A DNA stretch of 64,000 nucleotides from Williamsia muralis (GTDB lineage Bacteria; Actinomycetota; Actinomycetes; Mycobacteriales; Mycobacteriaceae): NCBI RefSeq assembly GCF_002735905.1, contig NZ_PEBD01000004.1, positions 806,001 through 870,000 of the forward strand, written 5' to 3'. Below, one piece after another: positions 45,048 through 55,141 of the stretch (the stretch's first letter is position 1; the number at the start of each line of letters is the position of its first letter). A program made the position numbers and the translations under genes. Under the pieces are notes generated by a model. The model worked only from the letters and a program-made list of their open reading frames with translations, was not told the DNA's origin and did no database searches.

Positions 45048-45965
45048 TCACCGGTCGGATGAGCGCACGTCCGGTACCGCCTTCAGCTTCGCGGGGTCGG
45101 CGATGTCGTAGATGGCCGCCACACGGCCATCGCGGACCACGAAGCAGCTGGCGCGAGCCGGGAATGCGCGACGGTCACCGGCAGCGTCCCATCCGGCGCT
45201 GTACGCGCCGAGTTCGCCGTTGACGAGCACCGGGATCTGCTCGGACAGGAACGACTCGCCGTACCGTCGGACCAGACCCAGCAGGAAACGCGCGACGCCG
45301 TCCGCACCGTGGATGGGCTTGACGGCCGTGGGCGTGGTGCGGTTCGCATCACCGACGATCATGGCGTCCGGATCCAGAGCCGCCACAACGGAATCGACGT
45401 CTTTCGAGGCCAGCGCCACAACGAGGCGTTGCACCGCCTCTACTTGCTCGGCTTCGGGCACCGGCGCCGGCACTCCCGCGACGATTCTCCTGGCACGTGA
45501 GGCCATTTGGCGGGCCGAGGCCGCGTTCACACCCAGGAGATCACCGATCTCGGCGAACGGCACCCCGAAACCGTCATGCATCACGAATGCCACCCGCATC
45601 GGGGGAGTCAGGGTCTCGAGCACCACCATCGCGGCGTATCGGCTGTCCTCCGAGGCGAGCACCTCCTGTAGTGGATCTTGTGAATCGCCGGACGGTAGCG
45701 CGGTGACCACGGGCTCGGGAAGCCATTGGCCCACATACTGTTCTCGTCGAACCGCTGCCGACCGGAGCCGGTCGAGGCAGATGCGCCCGACCACGGTGGT
45801 CAGCCAGGCGCCAAGGTCGTTGATCGAGTCGACGTCGACGTCGGCCAGACGCAGCCACGATTCCTGCACGGCGTCCTCGGCGTCCGTGATACTCCCGGTG
45901 ATCCGGTATCCCACCGCGAGCAGGCGAGCGCGTTGATCCTGGAATTGATCCGCGAGACTCGGCAT
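45048..45965 (-). CDS. ECF41-type sigma factor
   Basis: 305 residues. Sigma region 2 at about 10-75 (GYRITGSITDAEDAVQESWLRL), region 4 at about 115-165 (LTPPMRVAFVMHDGFGVPFAEIGDLLG), the WLPEP linker motif diagnostic of ECF41 factors, and a C-terminal SnoaL-like domain (about 180-300) that tunes activity in place of an anti-sigma factor. ECF41 factors usually act on a neighbouring CMD-family or oxidoreductase gene; here the convergent neighbour is the monooxygenase. Confidence 0.92.
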   Translation of the reverse strand: MPSLADQFQDQRARLLAVGYRITGSITDAEDAVQESWLRLADVDVDSINDLGAWLTTVVGRICLDRLRSAAVRREQYVGQWLPEPVVTALPSGDSQDPLQEVLASEDSRYAAMVVLETLTPPMRVAFVMHDGFGVPFAEIGDLLGVNAASARQMASRARRIVAGVPAPVPEAEQVEAVQRLVVALASKDVDSVVAALDPDAMIVGDANRTTPTAVKPIHGADGVARFLLGLVRRYGESFLSEQIPVLVNGELGAYSAGWDAAGDRRAFPARASCFVVRDGRVAAIYDIADPAKLKAVPDVRSSDR

Positions 45966-45996
45966 GGGGTGATCGTAGGCGGACGCCGGCCGGTTC

Positions 45997-46575
45997 TCAG
46001 CCGATGTTGACCCCGTAGTCGCGGGCGATACCGGCGAGCCCTGATGCGTATCCCTGGCCTACTGCCCGGAACTTCCACTCGCCGCCGCGACGGTAGATCT
46101 CGCCGAACACCATGGCGGTCTCGGTCGATGCGTCCTCACTCAGGTCATAGCGCGCGAGTTCCCGTCCGTCGGCCTGGTTGACCACCCGGATGAACGCGCC
46201 ATGCACCTGGCCGAAGCTTTGACCGTGGACATCGGCCTCGTGGATGGTGACCGGAAAGATGATGGAGTCGACGTCCGGCGACAGGGCCTTCAGATCGACG
46301 GTAATCGTCTCGTCGTCGCCCTCGCCCTCACCGGTGCGATTGTCTCCGGTGTGTTCGATGGCTCCGTCGGGGGAACGCAGGTTGTTGTAGAACACAAAAA
46401 ACGAATCGTTCAGCACGCGTCGGTTCGCGTTGATCGCAAGGGCACTTGCATCGAGGTCGTAGTCGGCGCCGGTGGTGGACCGGACATCCCATCCGAGTCC
46501 GACGCTCACCGCGGTCAGATTCGGTGCTTCCTTGCTCAGCGAGACGTTTCCGCCTTTGGCCAGGCTCACAGACAT
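45997..46575 (-). CDS. TerD-family protein
   Basis: 192 residues, the full TerD length. Calcium-binding signatures are clear: [23 protein letters not shown], (split at VRSTTG), DDETITVDL and [12 protein letters not shown]. TerD proteins belong to the tellurite/stress-response cluster family, but no other ter gene is near. The ATG at 46575 follows AAGGAGG with six bases between; an ATG two codons upstream is too close to it. 31 bases separate it from the sigma-factor start. Confidence 0.92.
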   Translation of the reverse strand: MSVSLAKGGNVSLSKEAPNLTAVSVGLGWDVRSTTGADYDLDASALAINANRRVLNDSFFVFYNNLRSPDGAIEHTGDNRTGEGEGDDETITVDLKALSPDVDSIIFPVTIHEADVHGQSFGQVHGAFIRVVNQADGRELARYDLSEDASTETAMVFGEIYRRGGEWKFRAVGQGYASGLAGIARDYGVNIG

Positions 46576-46747
46576 GGGCATCCTCCTTGGAGTGGAATCT
46601 TTGGCTTGCAAACCATCCCCTCCAAGAGTACCGAACTGAGTGCACACAAGTCGTGATGTGATGGCCGGATGTGACGTCTGGGCTGGACTTGTGTGCAACG
46701 GTGCCCGCGAGAGTGTCTGCGCCAGAACGTGATCGACGAGATTGTCA

Positions 46748-46770
46748 GACCCCTAGTTTAGAATGGGGTC
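46748..46770 (+). promoter_or_regulatory. Palindrome over the -10 box of the HNH gene
   Basis: GACCCC (46748-46753) and GGGGTC (46765-46770) form an inverted repeat with an 11-base centre that contains TAGAAT (46759-46764), a good -10 box. The ATG follows directly at 46771, so the transcript is probably leaderless and the palindrome would cover the promoter. Autoregulation is inference. Confidence 0.4.
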
Positions 46771-48090
46771 ATGTTGTTGGTCGAGGGGGGAACTCGAGCC
46801 ATACAGTTGGCCGAGGATTTGAGAACTGTTCCGCGTGAGGTGAATCGGCGGTTCGCGCGCACAATCGCTGACGTGGTCGAGCTGGCGACGCTGCGGGTGC
46901 ACGAAGAACTGGCCGTGTCAGGGGACCTGAACAAGGCCGGCCGCATACCGGTTGTTGAGGTGTCCCTGCTGCTTGACATCTCACGCACGATGGCTGGGGT
47001 CTACATCGACAATGGCCTGCAACTCCGTGATCGCTTCCACGGGACACGTGCGGCGTTCGAAGAAGGCGACATCGGGTTCGCTCATGTACGCGAGATCGTC
47101 ACCGCCCTACAAGGCGTGAGCGACGAATTGATCACCCAACTCGAACCCGACGCGATAGTGGTTGCACAACAGGGACTCTCACGCGCCGTCCTGCGCAACG
47201 AACTGGACCGGATGGTGATTGCTGCCGATCCCGACGGGGCGGCAGAACGTCGCAAGGCGATGGAACCGCACCGCGACTACCGCTCTTCCCGCGACCTCAA
47301 CGGCCTCGCCCACATCTCCGCGACCATCACCGCAGCCGAAGCCGCCGAAATCGACGCGCGGATCAACGCGGTCGCGGGCACGGTTTGCGCCCAGGACCGT
47401 CGGCAACCCAGCCAGCGACGGGCCGACGCCTTTGTCGCCGTCGTGCGCGGCCATCAACACCTCGACTGCGCCTGCGAACGAGACGAGTGCCCCGAGAAGC
47501 ACCGCGAACCCCTAGCCGCACCACCGAAGCCGATGGTGAAGATCCACACCGACGCCGCCACACTGGCCGGCCTGATCGGGCAGGTGCCCACCATCGACGG
47601 ATACGGTGTGATCGACCCCGCCCTCGCACGCGAACTCGCTGCCGATGCAACCTGGCAGGGCTTGTTCCGAGAAGCCGACCAATTCGCCCGAGGCCGACAC
47701 CGGCGACCCGGCATCACCGCCCCACCATCGGGGCTGCTGCCACCCGACGGCCACGGCGGTCTCACCGAACCACCACCAGGCGCGTTGACCTATCAACCGT
47801 CACAGGCGCTGCGCGAGATGATCATCGCCCGCGACGGCACCTGCCGAACTCCCGGATGCTCCACCCCGGCATCAGAGTGCGAGATCGACCACATCATCCC
47901 GTTCAACCATGCCGGCCCCCGATCGGGTGGTTGGACGGTCGAAGAAAACCTCGCCCCCATCTGCCGCCCTGACCACAAACGCAAAACCCTCGGCTACTGG
48001 ATCGCCCGCATGCACTCAGACCGAACCATCACGTGGACAACTCAATACGGACAGACCTACGTCACCCGCCCGCATGGTCTGGGCCGCTAG
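46771..48090 (+). CDS. DUF222/HNH endonuclease-like protein (13E12 type)
   Basis: 439 residues. The N-terminal 300 residues are DUF222 ([42 protein letters not shown]). The C-terminal HNH domain reads [20 protein letters not shown], then [20 protein letters not shown], with the metal-binding cysteines and DH/H residues present. This family is repeated many times in actinobacterial genomes (13E12 repeat proteins); its activity is not established. No ribosome site is present, and a -10 box lies right before the ATG. It overlaps the convergent DUF1445 gene by four bases. Confidence 0.88.
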   Translation: MLLVEGGTRAIQLAEDLRTVPREVNRRFARTIADVVELATLRVHEELAVSGDLNKAGRIPVVEVSLLLDISRTMAGVYIDNGLQLRDRFHGTRAAFEEGDIGFAHVREIVTALQGVSDELITQLEPDAIVVAQQGLSRAVLRNELDRMVIAADPDGAAERRKAMEPHRDYRSSRDLNGLAHISATITAAEAAEIDARINAVAGTVCAQDRRQPSQRRADAFVAVVRGHQHLDCACERDECPEKHREPLAAPPKPMVKIHTDAATLAGLIGQVPTIDGYGVIDPALARELAADATWQGLFREADQFARGRHRRPGITAPPSGLLPPDGHGGLTEPPPGALTYQPSQALREMIIARDGTCRTPGCSTPASECEIDHIIPFNHAGPRSGGWTVEENLAPICRPDHKRKTLGYWIARMHSDRTITWTTQYGQTYVTRPHGLGR

Positions 48091-48875
48091 GGCACGAGGT
48101 ACTGGCTGTCGCGCACGTCGGTGATCACCATGTGACCCGGTGCATGACCAATCGCCAATGCAGGCCGCGACTCCATCACCGCGGCCTGCGGGGTGACGCC
48201 GCATCCCCAGAACACCGGTATCTCGCCCCGGCGGATGTCCACAGCCTCGCCGAAGTCGGGCCGGTCGATGTCGTAGATGCCGAGTACGGCGGGGTCGCCG
48301 ATATGAAGCGGAGCGCCGTGAACCGCGGGATACCGCGACGTCACCCGTACCGCAGTTGCGACCAACTCCGTTGGTACCGGTCGCATCGACACGACTAGCG
48401 GACCCGATAGACCGCCGGCCGGGCGGCAACGCTGAGAGGTCTTGTACATCGGCACATTTGATCCCTGTTCGATGTGTCGCACGGGTACGCCGGCCTCGAT
48501 CAAGGCAGCCTCGAACGTGAAGCTGCACCCGATCAAGAACGAGACCAGATCATTGCGCCACCACGACGTGACGTCCGTTGCCTCATCGACGAGATCGCCG
48601 TTCTCGTAGATCCGGTAGAGCGGCACATCCGTGCGGATGTCGCCGTCCTCACCCAACATCGGTCCGGTCACCTCGCCGGCATCCAACACATCGAGGACCG
48701 GGCACGACTTCGGATTGCGTTGCGCGAACAGCAAGAAGTCGTAGGCGTCGGCGCGCGGAAGGGTCAAGAGGTTCGCCTGCGTGTATCCGGGAGCCCAGCC
48801 TGCGGTGGGGGTGATCAAGCCCGCTCGGAACAATTCTCGGGCCGCCGACGGGGTGGTGGCTGTGGGCAATGTCAT
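48087..48875 (-). CDS. DUF1445 putative hydro-lyase (YcsI type)
   Basis: 262 residues with the D-glutamate-cyclase/DUF1445 pattern: [69 protein letters not shown] and ITDVRD near the end. In Bacillus subtilis ycsI sits with ycsF, ycsG, kipI and kipA, and the same set occurs here. It may make or open cyclic glutamate derivatives that feed 5-oxoprolinase. It is the last gene of the operon, 28 bases after pxpC. Confidence 0.87.
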   Translation of the reverse strand: MTLPTATTPSAARELFRAGLITPTAGWAPGYTQANLLTLPRADAYDFLLFAQRNPKSCPVLDVLDAGEVTGPMLGEDGDIRTDVPLYRIYENGDLVDEATDVTSWWRNDLVSFLIGCSFTFEAALIEAGVPVRHIEQGSNVPMYKTSQRCRPAGGLSGPLVVSMRPVPTELVATAVRVTSRYPAVHGAPLHIGDPAVLGIYDIDRPDFGEAVDIRRGEIPVFWGCGVTPQAAVMESRPALAIGHAPGHMVITDVRDSQYLVP

Positions 48876-48903
48876 CGAGAGCTCCTATCGGGCGAACACA
48901 TGG

Positions 48904-49779
48904 TCATCGGGCCCAGCGGAGGCGCACCGACTGGCCGGGACGAATCTGGGCGGCCCGGTCGACGTCTTCATCGATCAACACGGCGACCACGGGATAGCCG
49001 CCGGTGACCGGATGATCGGCGAGGAAGACCACCGGCTGACCGCTCGGAGGTACCTGAATCGCCCCCCGCACCATGCCCTCGCTGGGCAATTGACGATCGG
49101 GATCGCGGTGGTTCAGGCCAGGCGCGTTGCCGCTCAACCGCATTCCCACTCGATCGCTGTGGTTGGATGCCTGCCACGCCACCCGAACCAGATCGTCGGC
49201 GTCCAGGACCCATCCGTCGCGTGGACCGCGGATGGCGCGCAGTGCCACGTCTCCGGAGGCCGGCGCCGCGACGGGGGCGACGTCGAGGTCCGGTAGTTCG
49301 CCGGGCCGGGGTCCGATCTTCAACACCGTTCCGACGACCATCGGATCTGGCCCGAGTCCTGACATCGTGTCGGTACTACACGAACCCAACGTGGGCGTCG
49401 CCGCGATGCCCCCGCGGACGGCCACGTACGCACGTAGTCCGGCACGTGCCATACCGAGCGACACCGAACCCCCCGAATGCACCAAGAACGGGGCATTGAC
49501 CCCGGCCGGGCGAGGACCGGAACCGTTGTCCACCAACACATCGACATCGGCACCGGTGACCGCCAGCCACACCTCACCCGTTGCTCGAAGCGACAGCCCG
49601 CCAAGGGTCACTTCGAGTGTTGCAGCGTCTTCCGGGTTGGACAGCAGCCGATTGGCAAGACGGTGCGACCGCCGATCAGCTGCACCGGAGCGGCTCACTC
49701 CGAGCGAGGCGAGCCCGGGCCGGCCACCATCTTGAATGGTGGTGAGCGGCCCCGTGGCCAACACCTCGAGCGCACTCAC
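48904..49779 (-). CDS. pxpC: 5-oxoprolinase subunit C
   Basis: 291 residues of the carboxyltransferase-like AHS2 family (KipA/PxpC): [20 protein letters not shown] at the start, [31 protein letters not shown] and GEWQ-like barrel segments later ([15 protein letters not shown]). With PxpA and PxpB it performs ATP-dependent opening of 5-oxoproline to glutamate. GTG start in a four-base overlap with pxpB. Confidence 0.92.
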   Translation of the reverse strand: MSALEVLATGPLTTIQDGGRPGLASLGVSRSGAADRRSHRLANRLLSNPEDAATLEVTLGGLSLRATGEVWLAVTGADVDVLVDNGSGPRPAGVNAPFLVHSGGSVSLGMARAGLRAYVAVRGGIAATPTLGSCSTDTMSGLGPDPMVVGTVLKIGPRPGELPDLDVAPVAAPASGDVALRAIRGPRDGWVLDADDLVRVAWQASNHSDRVGMRLSGNAPGLNHRDPDRQLPSEGMVRGAIQVPPSGQPVVFLADHPVTGGYPVVAVLIDEDVDRAAQIRPGQSVRLRWAR

Positions 49780-50387
49780 GAGCCGCTCCGGAATCGTACG
49801 AGGGTGCCCGGCTGAAGCAATGCGGGTGGGTTACGGTCCACATCCCACATCCGTAGGTCGGTGTGCCCGAGTAATTGCCAACCCCCAGGGGACTGTCGTG
49901 GGTAGATGCCACTGAACTCACCGGCGAGTCCGACGGAGCCCGCCGGAACCTTGGTCCGGGCTTCGTCGCGGCGCGGGACCTGTAGGCGTGGGTCGCCTCC
50001 GATGAGGTAGGCGAACCCCGGTGCGAACCCGCCGAACGCCACCTGCCACGGGGTACCGGTGTGTGCGGTGACCACCTCCTCGGAGGTCATGCCGGTCAGG
50101 CGAGCGACCTCGTTCAGATCGGGTCCGTCGTAGATCACTGGCACGTCGATGGTGGGGCCGTCCCGACGAGCTTTCTCGGGCGCCGGAACGAGGCGTTCGA
50201 GAGCAGTGCGCAGCGCACCAGTTCTACCTGGGCCATCTGCGGTCACCAGAACCGTTTTGGCGCCGGGGACCACGTCCACGACGCCGGGCAACTCTGCTTC
50301 GTTGATGGCGACCGTCCAGCCGATCGCCTCTTCGGTGGTATCCGCCTCGATGAGCAGAGACCGATCACCGTACGTCAGGACCGTCAT
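49776..50387 (-). CDS. pxpB: 5-oxoprolinase subunit B
   Basis: 203 residues of the AHS1 family (KipI/PxpB): [10 protein letters not shown], the [14 protein letters not shown] strand, [18 protein letters not shown] and [20 protein letters not shown] are the conserved blocks. Partner of PxpC. Overlaps pxpA and pxpC by four bases each. Confidence 0.93.
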   Translation of the reverse strand: MTVLTYGDRSLLIEADTTEEAIGWTVAINEAELPGVVDVVPGAKTVLVTADGPGRTGALRTALERLVPAPEKARRDGPTIDVPVIYDGPDLNEVARLTGMTSEEVVTAHTGTPWQVAFGGFAPGFAYLIGGDPRLQVPRRDEARTKVPAGSVGLAGEFSGIYPRQSPGGWQLLGHTDLRMWDVDRNPPALLQPGTLVRFRSGS

Positions 50388-51142
50388 GAGAAAGGCTTCA
50401 CCTCAACGCCATTCGCACCGAGGATGTCCCGGACGGCGCGGGCCATCTCGACCGCGGCAGGGGAGTCCCCGTGCACGCACACCGAATCCACGTCGAGCTT
50501 CACGGTGGAACCGTCGACGGCCTCGACCTCCCCGTCGGACACCATCCGAAGTACCCGCTCGGCCACCGCGTCGGGATCGTGCAGGACCGCGCCGGGTTCA
50601 CGCCGCGACACGAGCGTCGCCGATGGGGTGTAACCGCGATCTGCGAATGCCTCGCGGATCACTCGCAGCCCGCGTCGTTCCGCCAGCTCGAGTAGCCGCG
50701 AGCCCGGTAGCCCGAGGATCGCCAGCTCCGGATCGACCGCGGCCACCGCATCAACGACGGCGGTAGCGTGTTCTTCGTGATGAACCGCTGTGTTGTACAG
50801 CGCACCATGGGGTTTGACGTAGGTGACCGTGCCGCCGGCGGCTGCGGCAAGTGCCTGCAACCCGCCGATCTGGTACACCACGTCGTCTGTCAATTCGGTC
50901 CGCGATGCATCGACGAACCGGCGGCCGAATCCCGCCAGATCCCGATACGCGACCTGGGCGCCTATCCGGACGCCACGCTGCACCGACCACCGCGCGGTGC
51001 GTGCGATGGTGCTGGGATCGCCGGCATGGAACCCACACGCGATGTTCGCGCTGGTGACCAAGTCGAGCATGGCCTCGTCGTCGCCGAGTTCCCACCGGCC
51101 GAACGATTCGCCGATGTCGCTGTTGAGATCGATGGTGGTCAT
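50384..51142 (-). CDS. pxpA: 5-oxoprolinase subunit A (LamB/YcsF family)
   Basis: 252 residues with the LamB/YcsF signature [20 protein letters not shown], then [23 protein letters not shown] and [17 protein letters not shown]. It is the ATP-dependent hydrolase component of the PxpABC enzyme. ATGA overlap with the NRAMP-like gene upstream. Confidence 0.95.
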   Translation of the reverse strand: MTTIDLNSDIGESFGRWELGDDEAMLDLVTSANIACGFHAGDPSTIARTARWSVQRGVRIGAQVAYRDLAGFGRRFVDASRTELTDDVVYQIGGLQALAAAAGGTVTYVKPHGALYNTAVHHEEHATAVVDAVAAVDPELAILGLPGSRLLELAERRGLRVIREAFADRGYTPSATLVSRREPGAVLHDPDAVAERVLRMVSDGEVEAVDGSTVKLDVDSVCVHGDSPAAVEMARAVRDILGANGVEVKPFS

Positions 51143-52344
51143 AGGTCACCGAGTTTGGTCAGTGATTCGTAGCCCAGATACAAGGTGACAAGCCATGCGA
51201 TGACGCCGATGCTCAACAACCATGTGGGATAACGGTACCCGCCGAGCAGGTCACGGCGACGCCAGGCGACCCAGAGCACGATGGTGAAGCCGATGGGCAA
51301 GATGATGCCGTTGAACGCGCCCGCGAAGATCAGCAGCTTCACCGGCGTGGTCTCGATCAACAGATAGATGACCGTGGTGATCGCGATGAATCCGACCGTC
51401 AGCAGATTGCGGGTACGAGCTGCGGTGTTGGATGTGGTCAGAAACGACACCGATGTGTACGCCGCTCCGATCACCGACGTGATGCTCGCCGCCCACAGGA
51501 TCACACCGAACAGGTGCATGCCGACATTGCCGAGCGCCGACTCGAAGGCCGACGCCGTCGGATTGTCCTTGGCCAGAGCCACTCCGCCGGCCGTGACGCC
51601 GAGGACGGCAAGGAACAGCAGCACTCGCATCACACCCGTGACGATGACACCCAGGACCGAACTGCGGCTGATCTGCTTGACGTGTTCTGGTCCGGTCATC
51701 CCGGTGTCGAGAAGCCGGTGCGCGCCGGCGTAGGTGATGTAGCCGCCGACGGTGCCGCCGATGATGGTGGTGATGACAAGGAAGTCGATCTCCTCGGGAA
51801 TGACCGTGTTACGCAGTGCTTCGCCCGCGGGAGGCCCGGAAACAATCGCCACGTAGCCGGTCATCAAGATCATTCCGGCACCGAGCACCACCACGATGCG
51901 GTCGAGGGCAACACCCGCACGCTTGCTCAGGAAGATGGCGATGGCGATCAACGCGGAGATGGCGCCACCGATCCGTGGTTCGAGTCCGAACATTGCGTCG
52001 GTGCCCAGGCCGGTACCGCCGACGTTGCCGATGTTGAACACCAGGCCGCCGAGGAGAACGAGCCCGGCGAGCACGTAACCGGCTCCGGGAAGGACGTCGT
52101 TCGCGAGCTCATGGGCACGACGGCCCGCGACCCCGACCACTCGCCAGACATTCAGCTGTACCGCTATGTCGACCAGGATGGACACCAAGATCGCGAAGGC
52201 GAATGCCGCGCCGAGCTGCACGGTGAACTGGGTGGTCTGAGTGATGAAGCCGGGCCCGATGGCACTGGTGGCCATGAGGAACATGGCTCCCAGAAGCGCG
52301 GCGCGCCCGCCCTTGTTGGCCTCGACGGCAATCGATTCTGCCAT
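51139..52344 (-). CDS. NRAMP-related transporter (YcsG type)
   Basis: 401 residues and 11 membrane segments, with the NRAMP fold. The first helix reads [16 protein letters not shown], so the Asp-Pro-Gly-Asn metal-binding motif of true NRAMP metal carriers is replaced by GPGFIT. Metal transport is therefore unlikely. As the first gene of the pxp operon it probably imports 5-oxoproline or a related compound. The annotation divalent metal transporter, often given to this family, would be misleading here. Confidence 0.82.
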   Translation of the reverse strand: MAESIAVEANKGGRAALLGAMFLMATSAIGPGFITQTTQFTVQLGAAFAFAILVSILVDIAVQLNVWRVVGVAGRRAHELANDVLPGAGYVLAGLVLLGGLVFNIGNVGGTGLGTDAMFGLEPRIGGAISALIAIAIFLSKRAGVALDRIVVVLGAGMILMTGYVAIVSGPPAGEALRNTVIPEEIDFLVITTIIGGTVGGYITYAGAHRLLDTGMTGPEHVKQISRSSVLGVIVTGVMRVLLFLAVLGVTAGGVALAKDNPTASAFESALGNVGMHLFGVILWAASITSVIGAAYTSVSFLTTSNTAARTRNLLTVGFIAITTVIYLLIETTPVKLLIFAGAFNGIILPIGFTIVLWVAWRRRDLLGGYRYPTWLLSIGVIAWLVTLYLGYESLTKLGDL

Positions 52345-52445
52345 GGAGATCTCCTCGTTGTCTGTCGAGCTGTGCCGGCGGCGGTGTGCCTCGACTGCTA
52401 CTCAGCGTCGCGTCCGATTGTTTCCAGAGCTTTTCTGACTCGATA

Positions 52446-52472
52446 AGGATTGTTCAACAATCTCACAATCCT
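52446..52472. promoter_or_regulatory. GATTGT operator region of the pxp divergon
   Basis: GATTGTT-C-AACAATC (52448-52462) is a perfect palindrome. AGGATTGT (52446-52453) also pairs with ACAATCCT (52465-52472), so three half-sites overlap. It lies between the divergent pxp operon and GntR gene. A -10 box TACACT (52481-52486) ends six bases before the GntR GTG, suggesting a leaderless transcript. The size fits a FadR-type GntR dimer. Confidence 0.6.
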
Positions 52473-52492
52473 GCGTCTCGTACACTCGATTC

Positions 52493-53185
52493 GTGCAAAC
52501 GGAATCCGGATTCGACAGCGTTCTCGGCGCGCTCGAAGCCGCTCGCCCCGAGGTTGTCCTGACCTCCTCGGCTGAACGTGCAGCGTCCGTTTTGCGCGCA
52601 CAGGTCGACGAAGGCCGGCTTCGCTCCGGCGCTCGTCTGCCCGAAGAAGCAATCGCGCGGGCACTGGGCATCTCTCGCAACACCCTGCGCGAGGCGCTGA
52701 GCCAATTGATCTCCGAACGCATACTCGAGCGGGTACCCAACAGAGGAGTGTTGATTCGCACGCCCACCGCCGACGACGTGCGCGACGTCTACCGGGCACG
52801 TCGGGTGATCGAGACGGGAGCCATCCGGGTAGGTGCCCACGCCAGGCCCCACCACGACGCAATGCGGGCGGCGGTCGCCGAAGGACGAGAGGCTCTGGCG
52901 CGCGGTGACGGTGACGGGGTCGCGAGCGCCAATCAGCATTTTCACCGGGCAGTGGTCGCTCAGGCCGGTAGTGCCCGGCTCGATGTGGAGATGAACCTTC
53001 TTCTGGCCGAGATGCGCTTGGTCTTCTTTCGTACCGGGTCGGCCCGGCAATTCCACGAACGCTACGTGGACCGCAATGGTGAGATCGCGGATCTACTGTC
53101 GTCAGGTGACGTGGAGGCCGCGGCGGTTGCGATGGACACGTATCTGCACGACGCCGAGGCCCACCTGCTGACCCAGTTCGACTAG
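52493..53185 (+). CDS. GntR-family regulator with FCD domain
   Basis: 230 residues. Winged helix at about 28-95 (RLPEEAIARALGISRNTLREAL, ILERVPNRGVLIRTP split by residues between) and an all-helical FCD domain with metal-ligand histidines (HFHRAVVAQAG, DAEAH). It is divergent from the pxp operon and likely its repressor. In Bacillus the same genes are controlled by KipR of the IclR family, so the regulator has been replaced. Confidence 0.9.
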   Translation: MQTESGFDSVLGALEAARPEVVLTSSAERAASVLRAQVDEGRLRSGARLPEEAIARALGISRNTLREALSQLISERILERVPNRGVLIRTPTADDVRDVYRARRVIETGAIRVGAHARPHHDAMRAAVAEGREALARGDGDGVASANQHFHRAVVAQAGSARLDVEMNLLLAEMRLVFFRTGSARQFHERYVDRNGEIADLLSSGDVEAAAVAMDTYLHDAEAHLLTQFD

Positions 53186-53192
53186 TGGTCGG

Positions 53193-53399
53193 TCAGTAGT
53201 CGTCTTCCTTGTTCGGCCGCGTCCGGTCGGTCCATCCCGAGCCGTCGTGGTAGCGCTCGATACTGGGGTCGTGCTCATCGGGGTACCAGTCGGCGGGAGT
53301 CGGTGGCTTTCTCGCTCGCGCCGCCTGGATCAGCGCGATGATGACGCCCAGTACCACAACGACGATGACTACCACCAGGATGATCTGCCAAGGCTCCAT
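53193..53399 (-). CDS. Small membrane protein with a DUF2510-like tail
   Basis: 68 residues: MEPWQ, one long hydrophobic helix (about 5-28), then a tail with WYPDEHDPSIERYHDGSGWT, the DUF2510 Trp-Tyr-x-Asp pattern often found on actinobacterial membrane proteins. The ATG at 53399 is chosen because the longer frame adds a basic, gene-unlike leader. Function unknown. It converges with the GntR gene. Confidence 0.65.
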   Translation of the reverse strand: MEPWQIILVVVIVVVVLGVIIALIQAARARKPPTPADWYPDEHDPSIERYHDGSGWTDRTRPNKEDDY

Positions 53400-53569
53400 C
53401 GTTCGAGTATGTCGTGCCGTGAGGTTTCGTGGGCGAGGTCCCGGACGAGCGCTCACGCGAACCCGCCCGCGCGGGAAGTGTGTTGGGAAGAAACCGATTC
53501 GATGACCGGTTTGACCGAAGGAGGCCGGGCGAACGTCGCGGCCGTACCCGCGGACCCTAGGATTTCACC

Positions 53570-53989
53570 ATGTCGAACACCGATGATGTCGTCGAGCAGA
53601 TCCTGAGCACGTACGACACGATCACCGTGGTCGGTGCCAGCGCCGATCCGGCCAAGGCTGCGCACACCGTGCCCGTCCACATGCAGGACCACGGCTGGCG
53701 GATCATCCCGGTGAACCCCAAGGCCGACGAACTCTTCGGCGAACCGGTCTACCGCACTCTTGCCGACGTTCCCGAACAAATCGGGCTCGTCGACGTTTTC
53801 CGTCCCTCTGACCAGACGGCCGAGATCGCCCGGCAGGCGGTCGCGGCCGGGGCCACCGCACTATGGCTTCAGCTCGGCATCGCCTCGGCCGAGGCGCGGG
53901 AGATCGCCGAGAGTGCGGGCCTGCTGTACGTGGAAGACCGCTGCCTCATTATCGAACAGCGGCGACTGGGTGTGTCGGCGCCACGCTGA
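53570..53989 (+). CDS. CoA-binding-domain protein
   Basis: 139 residues forming one Rossmann-like CoA-binding domain: TITVVGASADPAKAAHTVP, WRIIPVNPKADELFGEPVY, GLVDVFRPSDQTAEIARQAV, ATALWLQLGIAS and YVEDRCLIIEQ. It matches YccU-type stand-alone proteins, whose role is unclear. Alone on its strand, between two minus-strand genes. Confidence 0.88.
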   Translation: MSNTDDVVEQILSTYDTITVVGASADPAKAAHTVPVHMQDHGWRIIPVNPKADELFGEPVYRTLADVPEQIGLVDVFRPSDQTAEIARQAVAAGATALWLQLGIASAEAREIAESAGLLYVEDRCLIIEQRRLGVSAPR

Positions 53990-54001
53990 CCCTTGAGGCG
54001 T

Positions 54002-55057
54002 CTACGAGTAGCGCACGATCCGCGAAAGGCGCTTGGCGTCGGTGAGCATGGTCTCGATGATGGTGCCTGCCACGTTGTCGAACTCCTCGGCCGCGCGGTT
54101 CAACCGCTCGGACCCCAACTCGTCCTCGGCCGCGGCGACATATTCGTCCGAATCGTCGTCGACCACAACGCTGATCACCCATTCGAGCTTTGCCAGCTGA
54201 CGGTCCACCTGCTCTACGCCGGCTCGGTAGCGGGTGAACGCCTCCAGTCGCTGGACGAGCACGCCGAGCCGTTCGTCATGCACCTGCGACCGCGCAGCGT
54301 GGATGGCGGTGAGCTCGGGGTCCTCGCCGAGGTCGTCGGGCGGACCGGGCCCGAGTCTGTCGACAGAGGCACGCAAGCGCGCGCAGCTGCGACTGATCTC
54401 CGCCACCTCGGCGTCGAGGTCCACCCGGATCATCTTGTCGTCGAGGATGTCGTGCTTCCAGGATCGGCTCTGCTCGATCGCCGTCGCCGTCGAACACGCC
54501 AGGTAGGCGAGCTTGCCGATGGGATGCGCCCGCATCTCGTCGATCGTTGTCTGGTCGTGCGGCGACAACGCGGATTGGCGCAGTTGTCGTCGCAGTGGTC
54601 GCGGGTAGTTGTTCTCGTCGGAGCGGACGGCCCAATCGTCGATCTGCCCGGAGTCGCGGTCGAGCAGACGATCGATGTCGATGCGGGGCTCGTCGCCCCG
54701 CCACGTGTCAACGGCGATGAACGCGAACCGGATGGCAATCGACTCGCCGGGTCGCGTCCCACCTTGGTGGTCGATCCAGTACGGCGTGGCCGTGGTCTTG
54801 GCCAGATCGGACAGTCCGTCACCGCCCTCGGGCCGCCGACGAAGGGGTGCAGGCGGGGCGAAATCGGTGATTGCAGGGGACGTCGTTTCGGATTCGCCGG
54901 TCGCTTCGACCGGGGGTGGCCCGTGTCGCTCGGACGCCGCGCGGAACCTGGCCGCCCAGTCGATCGACTTGATCCATTCGGTCCCCACCAGCACCAGTGC
55001 ACTCGTGGCAAAGACCAGCACGAAGCCGATGATCGCCGAGATGTACACCATGCTCAC
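54002..55057 (-). CDS. Hypothetical membrane-anchored helical protein
   Basis: 351 residues: one N-terminal membrane helix (about 5-27), a Pro-rich linker with PPAPLRRRP, then a charged, mostly helical cytoplasmic or surface region of about 230 residues with heptad-like stretches after residue 230. No family recognised. The start is GTG at 55057 or ATG at 55051. The gene lies between the CoA-binding protein and a hydrolase that reads away from it. Confidence 0.6.
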   Translation of the reverse strand: MSMVYISAIIGFVLVFATSALVLVGTEWIKSIDWAARFRAASERHGPPPVEATGESETTSPAITDFAPPAPLRRRPEGGDGLSDLAKTTATPYWIDHQGGTRPGESIAIRFAFIAVDTWRGDEPRIDIDRLLDRDSGQIDDWAVRSDENNYPRPLRRQLRQSALSPHDQTTIDEMRAHPIGKLAYLACSTATAIEQSRSWKHDILDDKMIRVDLDAEVAEISRSCARLRASVDRLGPGPPDDLGEDPELTAIHAARSQVHDERLGVLVQRLEAFTRYRAGVEQVDRQLAKLEWVISVVVDDDSDEYVAAAEDELGSERLNRAAEEFDNVAGTIIETMLTDAKRLSRIVRYS

Positions 55058-55141
55058 CCATTATCCGCACCGGCGAGACATGGCGCAGGAAACTGGCGGT
55101 GCGGTGCGCGTGGCAGGCGCGCTGGTAAGCGTTTGACTACC

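Noticed and set aside
53993-55141. Very long 5' extension of the hydrolase frame (636 codons in all)
   Set aside because: The upstream part is antisense to a better gene on the minus strand and has no recognisable domain; the hydrolase fold begins after 55142.
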